Under the pieces are notes generated by a model. That model saw only the letters and a list, made by a program, of their open reading frames with translations, was not told the origin of the DNA and searched no databases. A program made the position numbers and the translations under genes. Below, in pieces: positions 46,075-57,124 of a stretch of DNA of 64,000 bases. The DNA comes from Sipunculus nudus. Lineage: Eukaryota > Annelida > Sipuncula > Golfingiida > Sipunculidae. The DNA lies in contig CM049316.1 of assembly GCA_026874595.1 (NCBI GenBank), positions 14,263,839 through 14,327,838 on the forward strand. The letters are read 5' to 3'. Within the stretch, counting starts at the first letter, position 1, and each line of letters begins with the position of its first letter.

Positions 46075-47855
46075 CTAATGATAAAATTAAAATTTTCCAT
46101 TATGTGTCACATCTACGATCCGCGTGGAGCATCTGGTCTGCGTGTCGCTTGACCAAAAATCCGCTGTGATGGTTCATTGGACCCGAACACTCCAGATGAG
46201 CACTACATATGCTCCTGGATAGCTCTATTGTGAATCTAAAATTTGTTTCTATTTTTATAAAAAAAACTTCGAGCAAAAGCGTCGACAACGTGTCAGTTTC
46301 AGCAGATATGGAATAAAATTAATTCAAAGTGATAGTTAAAATGATTGCATATACCTGTCCCCGCGTGTCCATGCATGTGCCGTCAGTCAAGACACAGCCG
46401 GTGGCTCAGATCAATCGGCATAACCGCCGGTGGATACCAATGCGTAAATACTTCCTTTGACGTCTCCGAGAAATATTTACAGACACATGTCCACCTGCGA
46501 GATCCTGGCCCATAAGACATGAAATGACTACGCAACAATACATCTGATCACTTGGATGTTTCCGAGGCTCAGTGCTTCTCTATCCCACCTTTCCTCTTAG
46601 ACGATACAAAGATTCATACTGACCATGAACAAAACCGCCTCAAACTATCACTACATTTACTTGCGTGAATCCATAATACACCTTGACTCCTTATTGTTTT
46701 ACATTATCTGAAAATGAGATCTTCTTGGTTTGGTAATGGGAAAATTACAAATGAACGAATTAGGTCACGCAGGTGGTCATGCATGTGTAGACAGATTATC
46801 TTAAAGAACACTTTTTATATTGCAAAACTAAATCTGGGTTTTTTAACAAATTTCCAGGTACAATCCCCTCAGGCATTGACCTCGGTAGGCCTTTATGTAC
46901 GACAAAAAACATCGTTTCTTGTGACTGAGTGCTCGTTACGAACAGAACTTATAAATTTACATGTAAAACCAATACTAAGATCGTACTCGGAAATGTAAAT
47001 GAAATTTGTGGATTCTTTTGAATATTTATTATGCTGAAATGTACATTAAAACCATCTTTCTATAAGACTTGTGACAGATCATTTGATAGAACTAGGAAGC
47101 TTTATTTGTAGACGCAGAAAATCGGAGGTCATACGTTCGATGCCCATACGGGGTGATCCGACTTTTTCTGTGTATACTTATTCTATATCTTTAATTGCTC
47201 GGCATCTTGATTCCAAGGCGGAGAAAAAGAGCTGGGTAGGAACAACATCAGCATAGCCTATCTAACACGATATTAAGGTTACTGACAGACGTCGTTATTG
47301 TATTTTAGATACAGTATGGCAAAGAATCCCAAGCGCTCGCAGGCCGTTGATAGACTGGCTGACTGGGGTGTATGGATTGATTGATATTGTCTGGGAACCT
47401 TTTTGATAGGTACCGAGAAAGCTAGCAGCGGAGAGCAAGCAGCAGTGCTCACAGGACACGCCATCGGCTCGTTAACTTCAAACAACGCCGCTTGGAGCCC
47501 CGTAAACATGCTGCCCTCCGCCAAGCAATCCCGCCCTTAAACACTTTCAATTAGTCATAAATTTAAAAACGGACTTGTAAGGTAGTGCGATTGGCCGTTG
47601 GTCTAAGAACACGGAGAACCATCACAGGCTTTTTGACCGTTGAACTGAATAAAAGCTTTTCTGGGACTTGTTGAATGACCTCGTCCAGATTTTTAAGAAA
47701 CTCCTCTGTACTCCATGTAAATCATTCCGATGGCCGGGCGTTTTCTGTCCTTTTTTTCGCTTTTTCCCCCGCTTTTTCTTGGAGTTTTGTTTCCTGTCCC
47801 GGAAGCGATGGCGGGTAGAATGTTAGCAAACCCTGCTGTGAAAAGGTTTCGGTCT
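46075..47855. other. No gene recognised; possible tRNA-like trace at 47090-47165
   Basis: At about 47125-47160 the words GGAGGTCATACGTTCGATGCCC resemble a tRNA T arm, suggesting a decayed SINE. A GC-richer patch at 47290-47540 carries a minus-strand ATG ORF (from about 47510) but no donor or known motif, so I do not call a gene. Confidence 0.3.
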
Positions 47856-47859
47856 TCAC

Positions 47860-48232
47860 TGCGTTGAATCGTACTCTTGAGGCTTCGACTAAGGTATTGT
47901 GGGTAAAGAAATCATTGCCCCACAATGCTCCGGGGCTTCAAAATACAACGGCGGCGTTGGTATTAGTGTAGTAAAAGGGTAATGTAGTCCATTAAAATAT
48001 GTCAAATAAGAATCGTTTCAATGAAAATAACATGAACATGCAAATGTAAGGACTTCATTCAATAAGTAATATTTTGTAAGCATGTGTATATGAAATGTGA
48101 ACAAGTGTTTCCTGTGACAAATTTTGATTATGGAGTTTAATTGCCGAGTCAAATAGTCCCGGCCAGTGCCACATTTCCTAACTGGAAGAGGTTCGTTTTG
48201 ACTAGAAACGATTACTGGCGGTAGGGTGTTCA
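47860..48232. repeat. Dispersed repeat family, copy 3
   Basis: Shares with 720-780 the words AATGTAGTCCRTTAAAAT, and with 664-693 the hairpin motif (48187-48217, GTTCGTTTTGACTAGAAACG). More diverged than copies 1 and 2. Confidence 0.5.
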
Positions 48233-48496
48233 TCCATCTGAATTCTGATCTTCAATCTAAGGTTGTGTGTACCATATAACAACTGTGCTGCCATATCGCT
48301 TGCTGGTCGTTATATTTACCAGAGGAAATCCATAACTGATTGCTACGGACAATTTTATTAATGACGACCAGTACGTATCATAATCGGTCAAGTGCATTGA
48401 ATACAGGTGCAGGGACGTTTATGATCATGAAACACTTGTTGTACCACGATTATAGATGCTACAATCTTTATTAAGTATTCTGGAATCTCCACGGGA

Positions 48497-48717
48497 CAGA
48501 TTTTTCACAGTTATCAGCATGTTTCATTAACTTCTAATTTTCCTTTGAGAAAAATCATCAAAAACTCCTATTCAGGCTATACGCGAATATGGCCAGTCAT
48601 TAAACATCTGGCAAAGAATCATAAAATGTTATGCTCCAGTTTATCTTTTTACACGATTACAGAGTGTATGTATTTCTACTATATTCATATCTGCCATTTT
48701 CAAAATTTTCTCAGTTT
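48497..48717 (+). repeat. 221-bp tandem duplication, first unit
   Basis: Begins CAGATTTTTCACAGTTATC and is followed without gap by a near-identical second unit at 48718-48938. ORFs here come from the duplication. Confidence 0.9.
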
Positions 48718-48938
48718 CAGATTTTTCACAGTTATCAGCATGTTTCATTAACTTCTAATTTTCCTTTGAGAAAAATCATCAAAAACCCCTATTCAGGCTA
48801 TACGCGAATATGGCCAGTCATAAAACATCTGGCAAAGAATCATAAAATGTTATGCTCCAGTTTATCTTTTAACACGATTACAGAGTTTATGTATTTCTAC
48901 TACATTCATATCTGCCATTTTCAAAATTTTCTCAGTTT
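48718..48938 (+). repeat. 221-bp tandem duplication, second unit
   Basis: Near-identical to 48497-48717, differing at a handful of bases. A weak third partial echo may follow to about 48985. Confidence 0.9.
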
Positions 48939-49652
48939 CCCTGAATCATCCGTTTCAGTCTACACAAAAATCTGGCTAAATAACTAATTAATCCCTTTTT
49001 TTAAACGCCCAGACATGTCCAAGGTCATTTATTTTTATTTTATCAGTCAACAGTCTATTTGTTTCAATAGTTTCTTTTCATTCCGAGAACTTCAGATTTT
49101 TTCATTACGCCTTGTTGACATACAAAATACACACCCACTCACAAAACTTCAAAGTCAATAGACTGCATCCAACATTAGTTTCACAGCCTAAATTTGACAT
49201 TGACCTGAATAGAATGGCATATTATTAATTTTTAATCAAGTGATCGTTTGATAAGAAGTTAAAGTTGAATGATTGATCTTTCCCCAAAATTCATGATTCA
49301 TCGCTTTATGAGTTGGCAAGGAGACTATCAGGGATCGCACTTCCGGCTTCCGTCACATGATGATAGGATGACGCTAATATCACCATATCAATAATTCAAT
49401 CTGCCATTTGCAATTTTGGCAAGGTGGTGCCGTGTGAGTGTTACCGGAGATAATTAGTATGAATAATTTCAGAGGTAATTAGTATGAATAATTTAAATAC
49501 AGTCAGAATGTCGTAAAAATAATGTAAGTATCATTATAGCATTTAGTATTAAATGCCAATATAAAGAATACTTTACAAAACCCAACGATCACCCTTAGGT
49601 TAATTTAGAGGCCTTACCTAATTTTCAGGATACGTGTCATAGATTGCGATTC

Positions 49653-49921
49653 GTAAAGTTTTAAGCAAAACACCTGCACGAAAAAGATGAAATAAATAAA
49701 TTCTAAATCATCTATATATTAAAAAATTCCTAGTCATCTATTATCCTACACTGCAATTATTTAAACAGTTTGAATTTTGTATCCATCATTTTTAAAAAGT
49801 AATTTGTTATCTGCCGCTTTTTATAGAACAAAATATATTTTACCTTCTTGTTAATTTGTTTATTTTACAATGTATTGTTTATTTTGTTATTTTTTTTTAA
49901 CAAATAATTTAACAATATCGT
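49653..49921 (+). repeat. ~269-bp direct repeat, first copy
   Basis: Starts GTAAAGTTTTAAGCAAAACA and ends in TTAACAATATCGTA. Repeats at 49982-50253 with about 60 bp between. Very few differences, so the duplication is recent. Confidence 0.9.
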
Positions 49922-49981
49922 AATTTATTCCTATCGAACCCAAAATTTCTAATTAATAATAAAATTGGATATTTGAAATTG

Positions 49982-50253
49982 GTAAAGTTTTAAGCAAAAC
50001 ACCTGCACGAAAAAGATGAAATAAATAAATTCTAAATCATCTATATATAAAAAAATTCCTAGTCATCTATTATCCTACACTGCAATTATTTAAACAGTTT
50101 GAATTTTGTATCCATCATTTTAAAAAAGGAATTTGTTATCTGCCGCTTTTTATAGAACAAAATATATTTTACCTTCTTGTTAATTTGTTTATTTTACAAT
50201 GTATTGTTTATTTTGTTATTTTTTTTATTTAACAAATAATTTAACAATATCGT
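49982..50253 (+). repeat. ~269-bp direct repeat, second copy
   Basis: Period 329 bp relative to the first copy. No LTR-type ends, primer site or target duplication were seen, so this looks like a local duplication. Confidence 0.9.
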
Positions 50254-51005
50254 ATCCTAATTATGTATGCAATGTTGCAGAAATGGCCACTGTTCAAACT
50301 AACTTAAAGTATTAAAATTATCTACTAAACCAAAGGGTTATTTGCATTTTGTTGAATTTCTTTATTCATTAAAAAAATCATGATTAATGAGGGTCATCTA
50401 AAACCAAATGAGTGTAAAAGCATTTATGTCAAGTGGCGCTCTGGAGACTTATCACCAATAGCATGAGTATTTATATAAATACATTTACATTCGGAGGAAC
50501 TTGACAAGTTTCCTCTATACGAGTACAAAGAATTTTAAAAAGGAATGGACATAAATGTACAACTAAATATTAATCATTCAGCATATCCCAAAAGTCATGT
50601 ACAGTTTTATTTGATTTAGGACTGAAATCATTCTGAACCTTCAGCGAATATTGCTTTAACGTCCAATATATTGTAATCTCACTGGGGCTGTCACATATTC
50701 AAAAGCCTTATTAAAATCCATTAATATATACGACCTCCAATTCGAGCAAAGAATAGTCGGTCTTCCCCACAAATGCTTCTTTATGCATACTGTGAATGAC
50801 CCTTTATTCTCTAGAGATTCAAATTCGCGATATAAGTGAAAAGAAAATTATTGCAAAAATGAAACCCTAAAGTGAATAAGACGCCTCATCCACAGAGGTG
50901 ACGTGTCGTTCATACTCTGTATTAACCGACATCTAATGTTCGTTCTCCACGCATATAACGTTAAAGGTCCAAGGGCAAAATACTTGCATTAGGCCAAAAA
51001 AAATT
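50254..51005. other. No gene recognised; TTCGCG-type repeat trace
   Basis: About 50830-50920 contains a segment that, inverted, resembles 25880-25960 (GAGGCGTCTTATT and TTTCGCGATAATT-like words). This suggests a dispersed element too decayed to bound. Confidence 0.3.
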
Positions 51006-51314
51006 AAAGGTATGGTTCACAGGCACCGCCCGCATCAATTTTAAACCCCCGCATCAAAAAATTTTATTTTGATTTTCAATAAAAACTTTCCAATTTTGAG
51101 CTGCTGCCGCTCCGACATTTCTTTCAAGAAGATAAAACCATACAATTTCCTTTGTTTTGTAGTGCTTTTACTTATTTAGCAAAATAAAACTGTTATTTTC
51201 ATGCTTTTCCCTTATCATTTGACATTTTAATCGAAACATACAAAAAAATTTAAAATAAAAAAAGCGCCCGCCCGCATTGATTTCTGAAAAAAAGTGCCTG
51301 AGAACCATACCTTT
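51006..51314. mobile_element. MITE with 21-bp terminal inverted repeats
   Basis: The left end AAAGGTATGGTTCACAGGC and right end GCCTGAGAACCATACCTTT are complementary with one mismatch. The ~310-bp element is AT-rich and has no transposase. CCCGCATCA-type words repeat inside. Target duplication is ambiguous because of A/T runs. Confidence 0.65.
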
Positions 51315-52779
51315 TTTTTATTTTGGCCTTATAATTATTAACATATATTTAATGTTTCTCAGAAGACCAAGATTGATCAATAATAACAGTTTTTATATTA
51401 CACCTGTCATCGAAGAACAAGAATTTTCATTCGTTCTATGTTTCATTGGGTCCTCGTTAAAATATATTATGATGATATGTAATATAATTGATAACAAACA
51501 GATTTAAAATTTACGCCTTGAATACGAAGTCGTCCAAAGTAACGTTAATTTTCAACCAAGTTTTATCAAGTTTACCCAGCAGCGACTGAGATAAGCACCT
51601 TAAGTATAATGTGTGGTGTATAACAATTTACTCCGAGTTCAGTCATACTCGGTACATACAAGTACTGCTGGTTTCTACATTGAGACCAAAATTAAAATGA
51701 GGCGCTTTCACTGGAAAGCCTAGCTGTCTATTTTTTTTTAAAATAAAAATGATCGTGAAATACAAGAACAACTTGCACTTTGTAAAATACACTTTATTAC
51801 CGGAGTTTGCATAGATTGATTTTTCTCCCAAAAAATGTACACTTATAGTTAATACAATTGATATATAGGTATATTTAGTCACATGAGTGCTACGGATTTG
51901 CGAAGCAATGTCAATATATAAACATCCTGACCGTTTGATTTAATCCACATAGAGTAACACAACACAGTTAGCATGCAAAGTCCTGATCGTGACCCGATTA
52001 AATGAACATATATATTACCACTGCCCGAGTATATTGTTGGTCAAATCTGTTATACCTTAATGATATGTACTGGCAAAAGTCTAAATTCAGGGTTTTTTCT
52101 CTGTGTCACTATTTATATATAGACCTGTGTCATCTACATTATCATTTGACAAAGACTGAGGCGAAGTTTCAGATTATCATGTTATAATTTATCATCTTGA
52201 CCCACTCGTGAATCCGCGCCTTCCTGACCTCTGCTGATACAGATATAAAGCGCGGGAAAGTTCTCCCAGCCGTAAGATACGCTGTCTCGGAATGTCATGA
52301 GGCTCTCTTTGTCGAATTTTCAAGTCCTTCTCAAACAATTTGATCAGAAGCATTTTTTTCAAGTTTTTTTTTCATGGCCGTTATTCTAGTTCGGAACGGA
52401 CTGAATATCGCCAGTCGGATTATGTTACGGAGTAAAAACCCGACGTCACAAGTTCGATGTCGCAAGTTGAATGTATGGAGTTTATCTCCCATGTGAAAAT
52501 GGCGGAAGAGTGGGTGTATGATTTACTCTCATGGTAACCCGGAAATATAAGCAACTAGAGAAGATGTTTCCCAAGCATCTTGACTAGAATCTGATGCGGA
52601 ATTGACTATGCGAAAAACTTAAAGACAATCATTAAAAAAAGTCATTTATTCTCGTAAGGGCCCTGCCCCGATTTGTGTGTGTGTGTGTGTGCTTATGTGT
52701 GTTTGTGTTTTCATAGGTAAATGTACAATTGTAAATATTTCTTTACGACATTCCCATAACCAATTCATGTTCCAGATCA
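51315..52779. other. No gene recognised
   Basis: AT-rich, with a GC-richer patch at 52205-52300 that includes GATATAAAGCGCGGG, a possible TATA-like word with no supporting downstream gene. A short GT run lies near 52675-52692. Confidence 0.3.
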
Positions 52780-52935
52780 ACACAAAAATGTTATCTATTC
52801 TTCATTGTTTCATTCCCGAAGTGCCCTGTAAATATCATGAGATTCCGATCATGATTGCATGAGTTAAATTGTGAACAAACACACACACACAAACACACGA
52901 ACACGAATGAACGCATATACCCTCCTGGAAGAGGC
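52780..52935 (+). repeat. SINE- or LINE-tail-like repeat, copy 3 (diverged)
   Basis: Matches the 32.6 and 34.1 kb copies through CCCGAAGTGCCCTG, ATATCATG, GATTGCATGAGTTA, the CA-rich run and ATATACCCTC. Confidence 0.5.
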
Positions 52936-52939
52936 AATT

Positions 52940-54430
52940 ATACGAAAGACATATAAATTTATAAATACATATTCTCCACGTTATATGTGAAAGCTCGTCA
53001 AAGTTTAGCTGAGACTGTCAAACATATACGTCGACAATGTATAAATGAAGATGAAGATGACATTTATATGCTTCCGACGACAAAATAACAGAATTCAGGG
53101 AACCGGGCGGGTGAATAAAACCCGTATTAATTTCCAATAAAAATGTACAACTAACCACCCGTCTGCCTAAAGGTGAAAAATAAAAACAATTATGAAGAAG
53201 TAACACTGTTTTAACTTTCAAAATACAAAATAAAACAATTTATTACTAGGCCAGCCCCGTAAAACAGCGAACTCCCCGACCCGTAAGGTAGCGATGTCTG
53301 ATTGTCGACACTGAAACAGTCTATATATCTTTGTGATAATGGGCAAAGGTGAAAGTTAGCAATGGCGAGCGGTGTGTTATGTAATGCTGCCGGAAATTCA
53401 ATTGATTTCAAGTGAAAGGGCAACATTGGTGTGCATTCTGCATGTTAGGCATATGCCTGACGCTGATAGCAAAACTGGCCTTCTGTCATGACCTGTTTCT
53501 GCAGAAGTTCTGGGACAAACATACAGACAGGACAATTTTAGTAGTATATAGATAAAAAGTTTATTGTTCGTGCTTCTTAACCACAGAAAAAGTAATGTAA
53601 GCAATATAAGATCCATATTTCAGAAAGGGAATTGCATAATAAAACGTTTTTAAACTATTTGTTTTTAATTTTCAAATAGTTTATTCCTTAGAAAGTGTAT
53701 GTCAAATATCCTTCAAAGTGATGTTTACGTTTCTTATAACCTGGATATTCATGCAATATATATAACAAGCAGTTCCCACTGAAACCCCAAAAGGCATGGG
53801 AGTGAACCTAGCCAACGGAACGCAGTACCTTGTGCCACAAATTATGTTTTAATGCTAACATGTGTCTGTTGTCCGCTTAATTATCATATTTAATTTTTTT
53901 AATACATAGAGTTTAAAAGCCAGGCAGCTGTATCACCTTTGTTTAGCATGTCACGTTTGAACTGTTCCACAAATCAGGTTCAGAAAACACGACAAACGAC
54001 AACGAAAATTTGTATTTGTACAATATGAAAGCCCGTCCTTTAAAAAATCACGGAGAATTACAATCTAGACTAATTTATTTATTTGCAACAGGTTTTTGTC
54101 ATATTTGTATACATGTAGAATGAATTCAACATTTAAATCTTGAAAAGATTATGATTGTCAGGAAGATCGTGTAAATATGGTAAAATATCTTATGTTGGCT
54201 ATTGATTTGCAGCGTCCGTCGATTCAATAAAACTGTTTCAGTATATTTGGTATTCTCAGTCAGCAGTTTTTATATATATTCATCATCAAAATGCATAAAA
54301 TGTCGTGACAATTGTGGCTGTCGTCCTCAATCTTATCAACCTTTAGTGCTCATAGACAAACTGTATTTAAAATTATTAGAGGTTGCAGTTTTGGAAATAA
54401 CTGTAAGCATGTGCGTCTGTGGATATTACA
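52940..54430. other. No gene recognised
   Basis: AT-rich sequence; ORFs are short and have no motifs. Confidence 0.35.
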
Positions 54431-54432
54431 CT

Positions 54433-55013
54433 AAAGCCCCTTTCACACATTCATGGATAGCAACACGGATCATCCCGGACTTTAATCCGTTGTGTACCGG
54501 GGACAGCAGCGCAATTTCGTAAGGGGCTTTCACACATTCATGGTAAGCAACACGGATCATCCCGGACCATAGTTCCGGGATTATCAATGTTTTCTACAGC
54601 ATCGCCGTGTAAACGCCGGGCATCACCGTGTTAACACCGTGTTGCATCCTTAGTAATCCTTGGTTCATCGGGATGATCTGAGACAAAAACTTAAACCTGC
54701 ACCCGGAATATGCCGATCTCAATACGGGGCTCCTGGTGGCTGCACGTAGACTCCCGGATGTATACGGTTGCTACACGGAGGTGCACGGTGCTTACAAGGA
54801 GTGATACGGATAATTGTTCATCCGTGTACTCCGGTACGAAAATTGCGCAGGTTTATGTTTTTTCATGCCGATGCACCATAGATCACAACGGATGCAACAC
54901 GGTGTTAAAACAGTGATGCCCGGGGTTAACACGGTGATGCCGGAGATAATACGGATGATCCAGGAACGATGATCCGTGATGCTATCCGTGAATGTGTGAA
55001 AGGGGCTTTTAAC
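54433..55013. mobile_element. MITE with long inverted repeats and duplicated left end
   Basis: The left end (AAAGCCCCTTTCACACATTC) is mirrored at the right end (GAATGTGTGAAAGGGGCTTT). Complementarity continues through GGATAGCAACACGGATCATC. Inner segments are also inverted (ACACCGTGTTGCATCC against GGATGCAACACGGTGTT). A second copy of the left terminus lies at about 54525-54570, so the left end was duplicated or one element inserted next to another. No transposase. Bases after the right end read TTAAC. Confidence 0.65.
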
Positions 55014-55197
55014 ACTGCGCATAATCGGATTCACGAGATTACGACTCTGCTGTTTAGGGTTTGTGGACGTCACAATTTGACCCTCACAGTGCAACGCGGT
55101 TTTTTTTGTACACAGAAGGCTTTGGTATAGATATAGGGAAGACGGTAAAAGAGTCCATTCAGGTACGCTTGAAATGTATGGGTTTTTTTTAAATATG
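55006..55197 (+). repeat. 192-bp tandem duplication, first unit (dispersed family, copy 4)
   Basis: Starts CTTTTAACACTGCGCATAAT and repeats at 55198-55385. Words such as ACGACTCTGCTG and CACAATTTGACCC relate it to 335-405 near the left edge of the window. Confidence 0.75.
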
Positions 55198-55580
55198 CTT
55201 TTAACACTGCGCATAATCGGATTCACGAGAATACGACTCTGCTGTTTAGGGTTGGTGGGCGTCGCAATTTGACCCTCACAGTGCAACGCGTTTTTTTTTT
55301 GTACACAGAAGGCTTTGGTATAGATATAGGGAAGACGGTAATTGAGTCCATTCAGGTACGCTGGAAATGTATGTTTTTTTTTTAAATGTTTTTTTGGTGG
55401 TAAGGAATTTTGTAAGCATACGCATGAAAAATGTAAACAGAAGTTGTTTCTTTGAAATGTAATAATTTTTTATTTTTAAATTTGACATTTGAGACAAGTA
55501 GTCCCGATCCTCCCCTACTGCCCAACTAGAAGAGGTTCGTTTTGAGTAAAAACTTCTAGTGGAAGAGTTGATGACACGTT
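55198..55580 (+). repeat. 192-bp tandem duplication, second unit, plus hairpin module
   Basis: Second unit of the duplication, then a stretch to 55580 with the shared hairpin motif (55529-55560, AGAGGTTCGTTTTGAGTA). This links it to the repeats at 1-1510 and 47860-48232. Confidence 0.65.
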
Positions 55581-55584
55581 CTAC

Positions 55585-56400
55585 AACAAGGCTACACATC
55601 TTCTCAGCATGAAATCCTTTAAGTCTGTCACTAAAGGGCGAGCCCTAAATGGCTCGTCTGTTATTCGTCCTGCCGGCCATCCGTCCATTAGTAGTACATA
55701 TATAGTATCCGCTTGACCTAGTTTCGATCTTGAAACCCGGGCAGGTTCTGACGGAATCTCTTGAGAAATCATTTAATGATGGCAAACATGTTGCGTGCAA
55801 CAGGATGATAACATGGTTTAAATAGCATAAACGTAATATCACTGAACGAAAGTACGATTTCTTGTAATTTAATCATGATTCGTCATCTTGGTGGCTTTGT
55901 ATATTTACCTTAGCTGGTCATACAGCCAGTGGAGAAACGATTTTTCTCCAAAAAAAAAATTTCCCGTTGGCCTGATGGTTAAAAAAAAAATATTGATGTC
56001 GGTGGGTTGATGGTATAAAAACAAGAAACCCATGGGACACGGCGCTCAGCTGATTGTGATTTGACTATAATTGTATCACCATTGTGACACTATATCCAGT
56101 GCATAAAGCTTATGAGTATCATGGACATGTTGGTCTATTATAAAGGAATATAATGTAATATGTGAGTAAATGAAATATGAAATAACCTGACTGATGGATT
56201 TATATGGAGTAAAATATAGTGGTTTATTTTTCATTTATTTGGGAGGGGTTGAAAATAGCAGAATATTTTAGCAAATATGAATGCAATGACGGTATACTAA
56301 GCAGTGGTAAAAGGATGATAAGATTTCAATTTGACAGACATAATGTTATGATTAACTATGCTTATTAGGGGATTTATGCATTTGTGACTGTGTGACATGA
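55585..56400. other. No gene recognised
   Basis: Short A runs and AT-rich sequence; nothing with recognisable motifs. Confidence 0.35.
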
Positions 56401-56404
56401 TATC

Positions 56405-56550
56405 TCTTCATAGTACTTCAGCCAGACCCCTAAATTTGGATCATCAGTACCGTTTTGGTGACAAATTTTCACCATGTGCGCTTGATAGGTTTACATGTGT
56501 AGGTAATAAAAATGCCTGATAGCAGTATGAAAGTGGTAGCTTTCAGTGAA
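56405..56550 (+). repeat. Dispersed repeat, inverted partner at 59365-59495
   Basis: ATAGTACTTCAGCCAGA, TCATCAGTACCGTTT, GGTGACAA and TGCCTGATAGCAGTATGAAA appear in the same order, reverse complemented, at 59365-59495. The downstream ORF (56554-56742) is not shared. Confidence 0.6.
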
Positions 56551-56918
56551 TAAATGGATGTTTTATGTCGGATGACGTCAAAATTTTTTTCATCTTCAGG
56601 ACACCGACTTCAGAGTGGTTATAAGCCCCATACTACTAAATATGTAAAACGTATCCAGTCAAAGTTGGTCTCAAATGATAGCTTTAACCATACGCTTCAG
56701 TATGACATGCCATTTATGGCCACTGGGGGTATACTGCTTAAGTAATACATTCTTATAGTTACACTCACCCCTAGAAAAAACGCCTAAGGAGTGGTTATAT
56801 AAATTTACTTCATACAACTTTATATGCCAAACTTATATCATGCAAAATAATCTTTTCAATGATGTATCATTTATGATCAATAGGTGTTTACCTAGCGATA
56901 AACTTTCTTATACCCTCA

Positions 56919-57122
56919 CAGGGGCAGATCCAGGATTTAAAATGGAGGGGTCCACGCCAGGACTGATGGCAAAGTTGTAAAAAAGGTCCCCAGGTCCGAA
57001 AAAAAGGGAGGGGAGTTCCAGGACACAAAAATTTGTCTGAAAACTATTAAAAAGTTCTGGCGACTGGAAAGGGGGGGGGGGTCTGAAAGGGGGGGGCAGA
57101 CCCCCCCCCCCCCCCGCCTCTG
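56919..57122. mobile_element. Small G/C-run element, hAT-like end
   Basis: Begins CAGGGGCAGATCCAGGATTT and ends in a C run followed by GCCTCTG. It is the opposite orientation of the element at 10483-10681. Contains two G runs and a C run of about 17. Confidence 0.45.
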
Positions 57123-57124
57123 CC

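Noticed and set aside
47279..47524. First exon of a gene on the minus strand
   Set aside because: An ATG and GC-rich context exist but no donor site, promoter or recognisable peptide.
49653..50253. LTR pair of a second retrotransposon
   Set aside because: The 60-bp interior has no primer site or purine tract and the repeats lack TG...CA ends.
52240..52260. Core promoter with TATAAAG
   Set aside because: A single TATA-like word with no downstream gene or initiator context.
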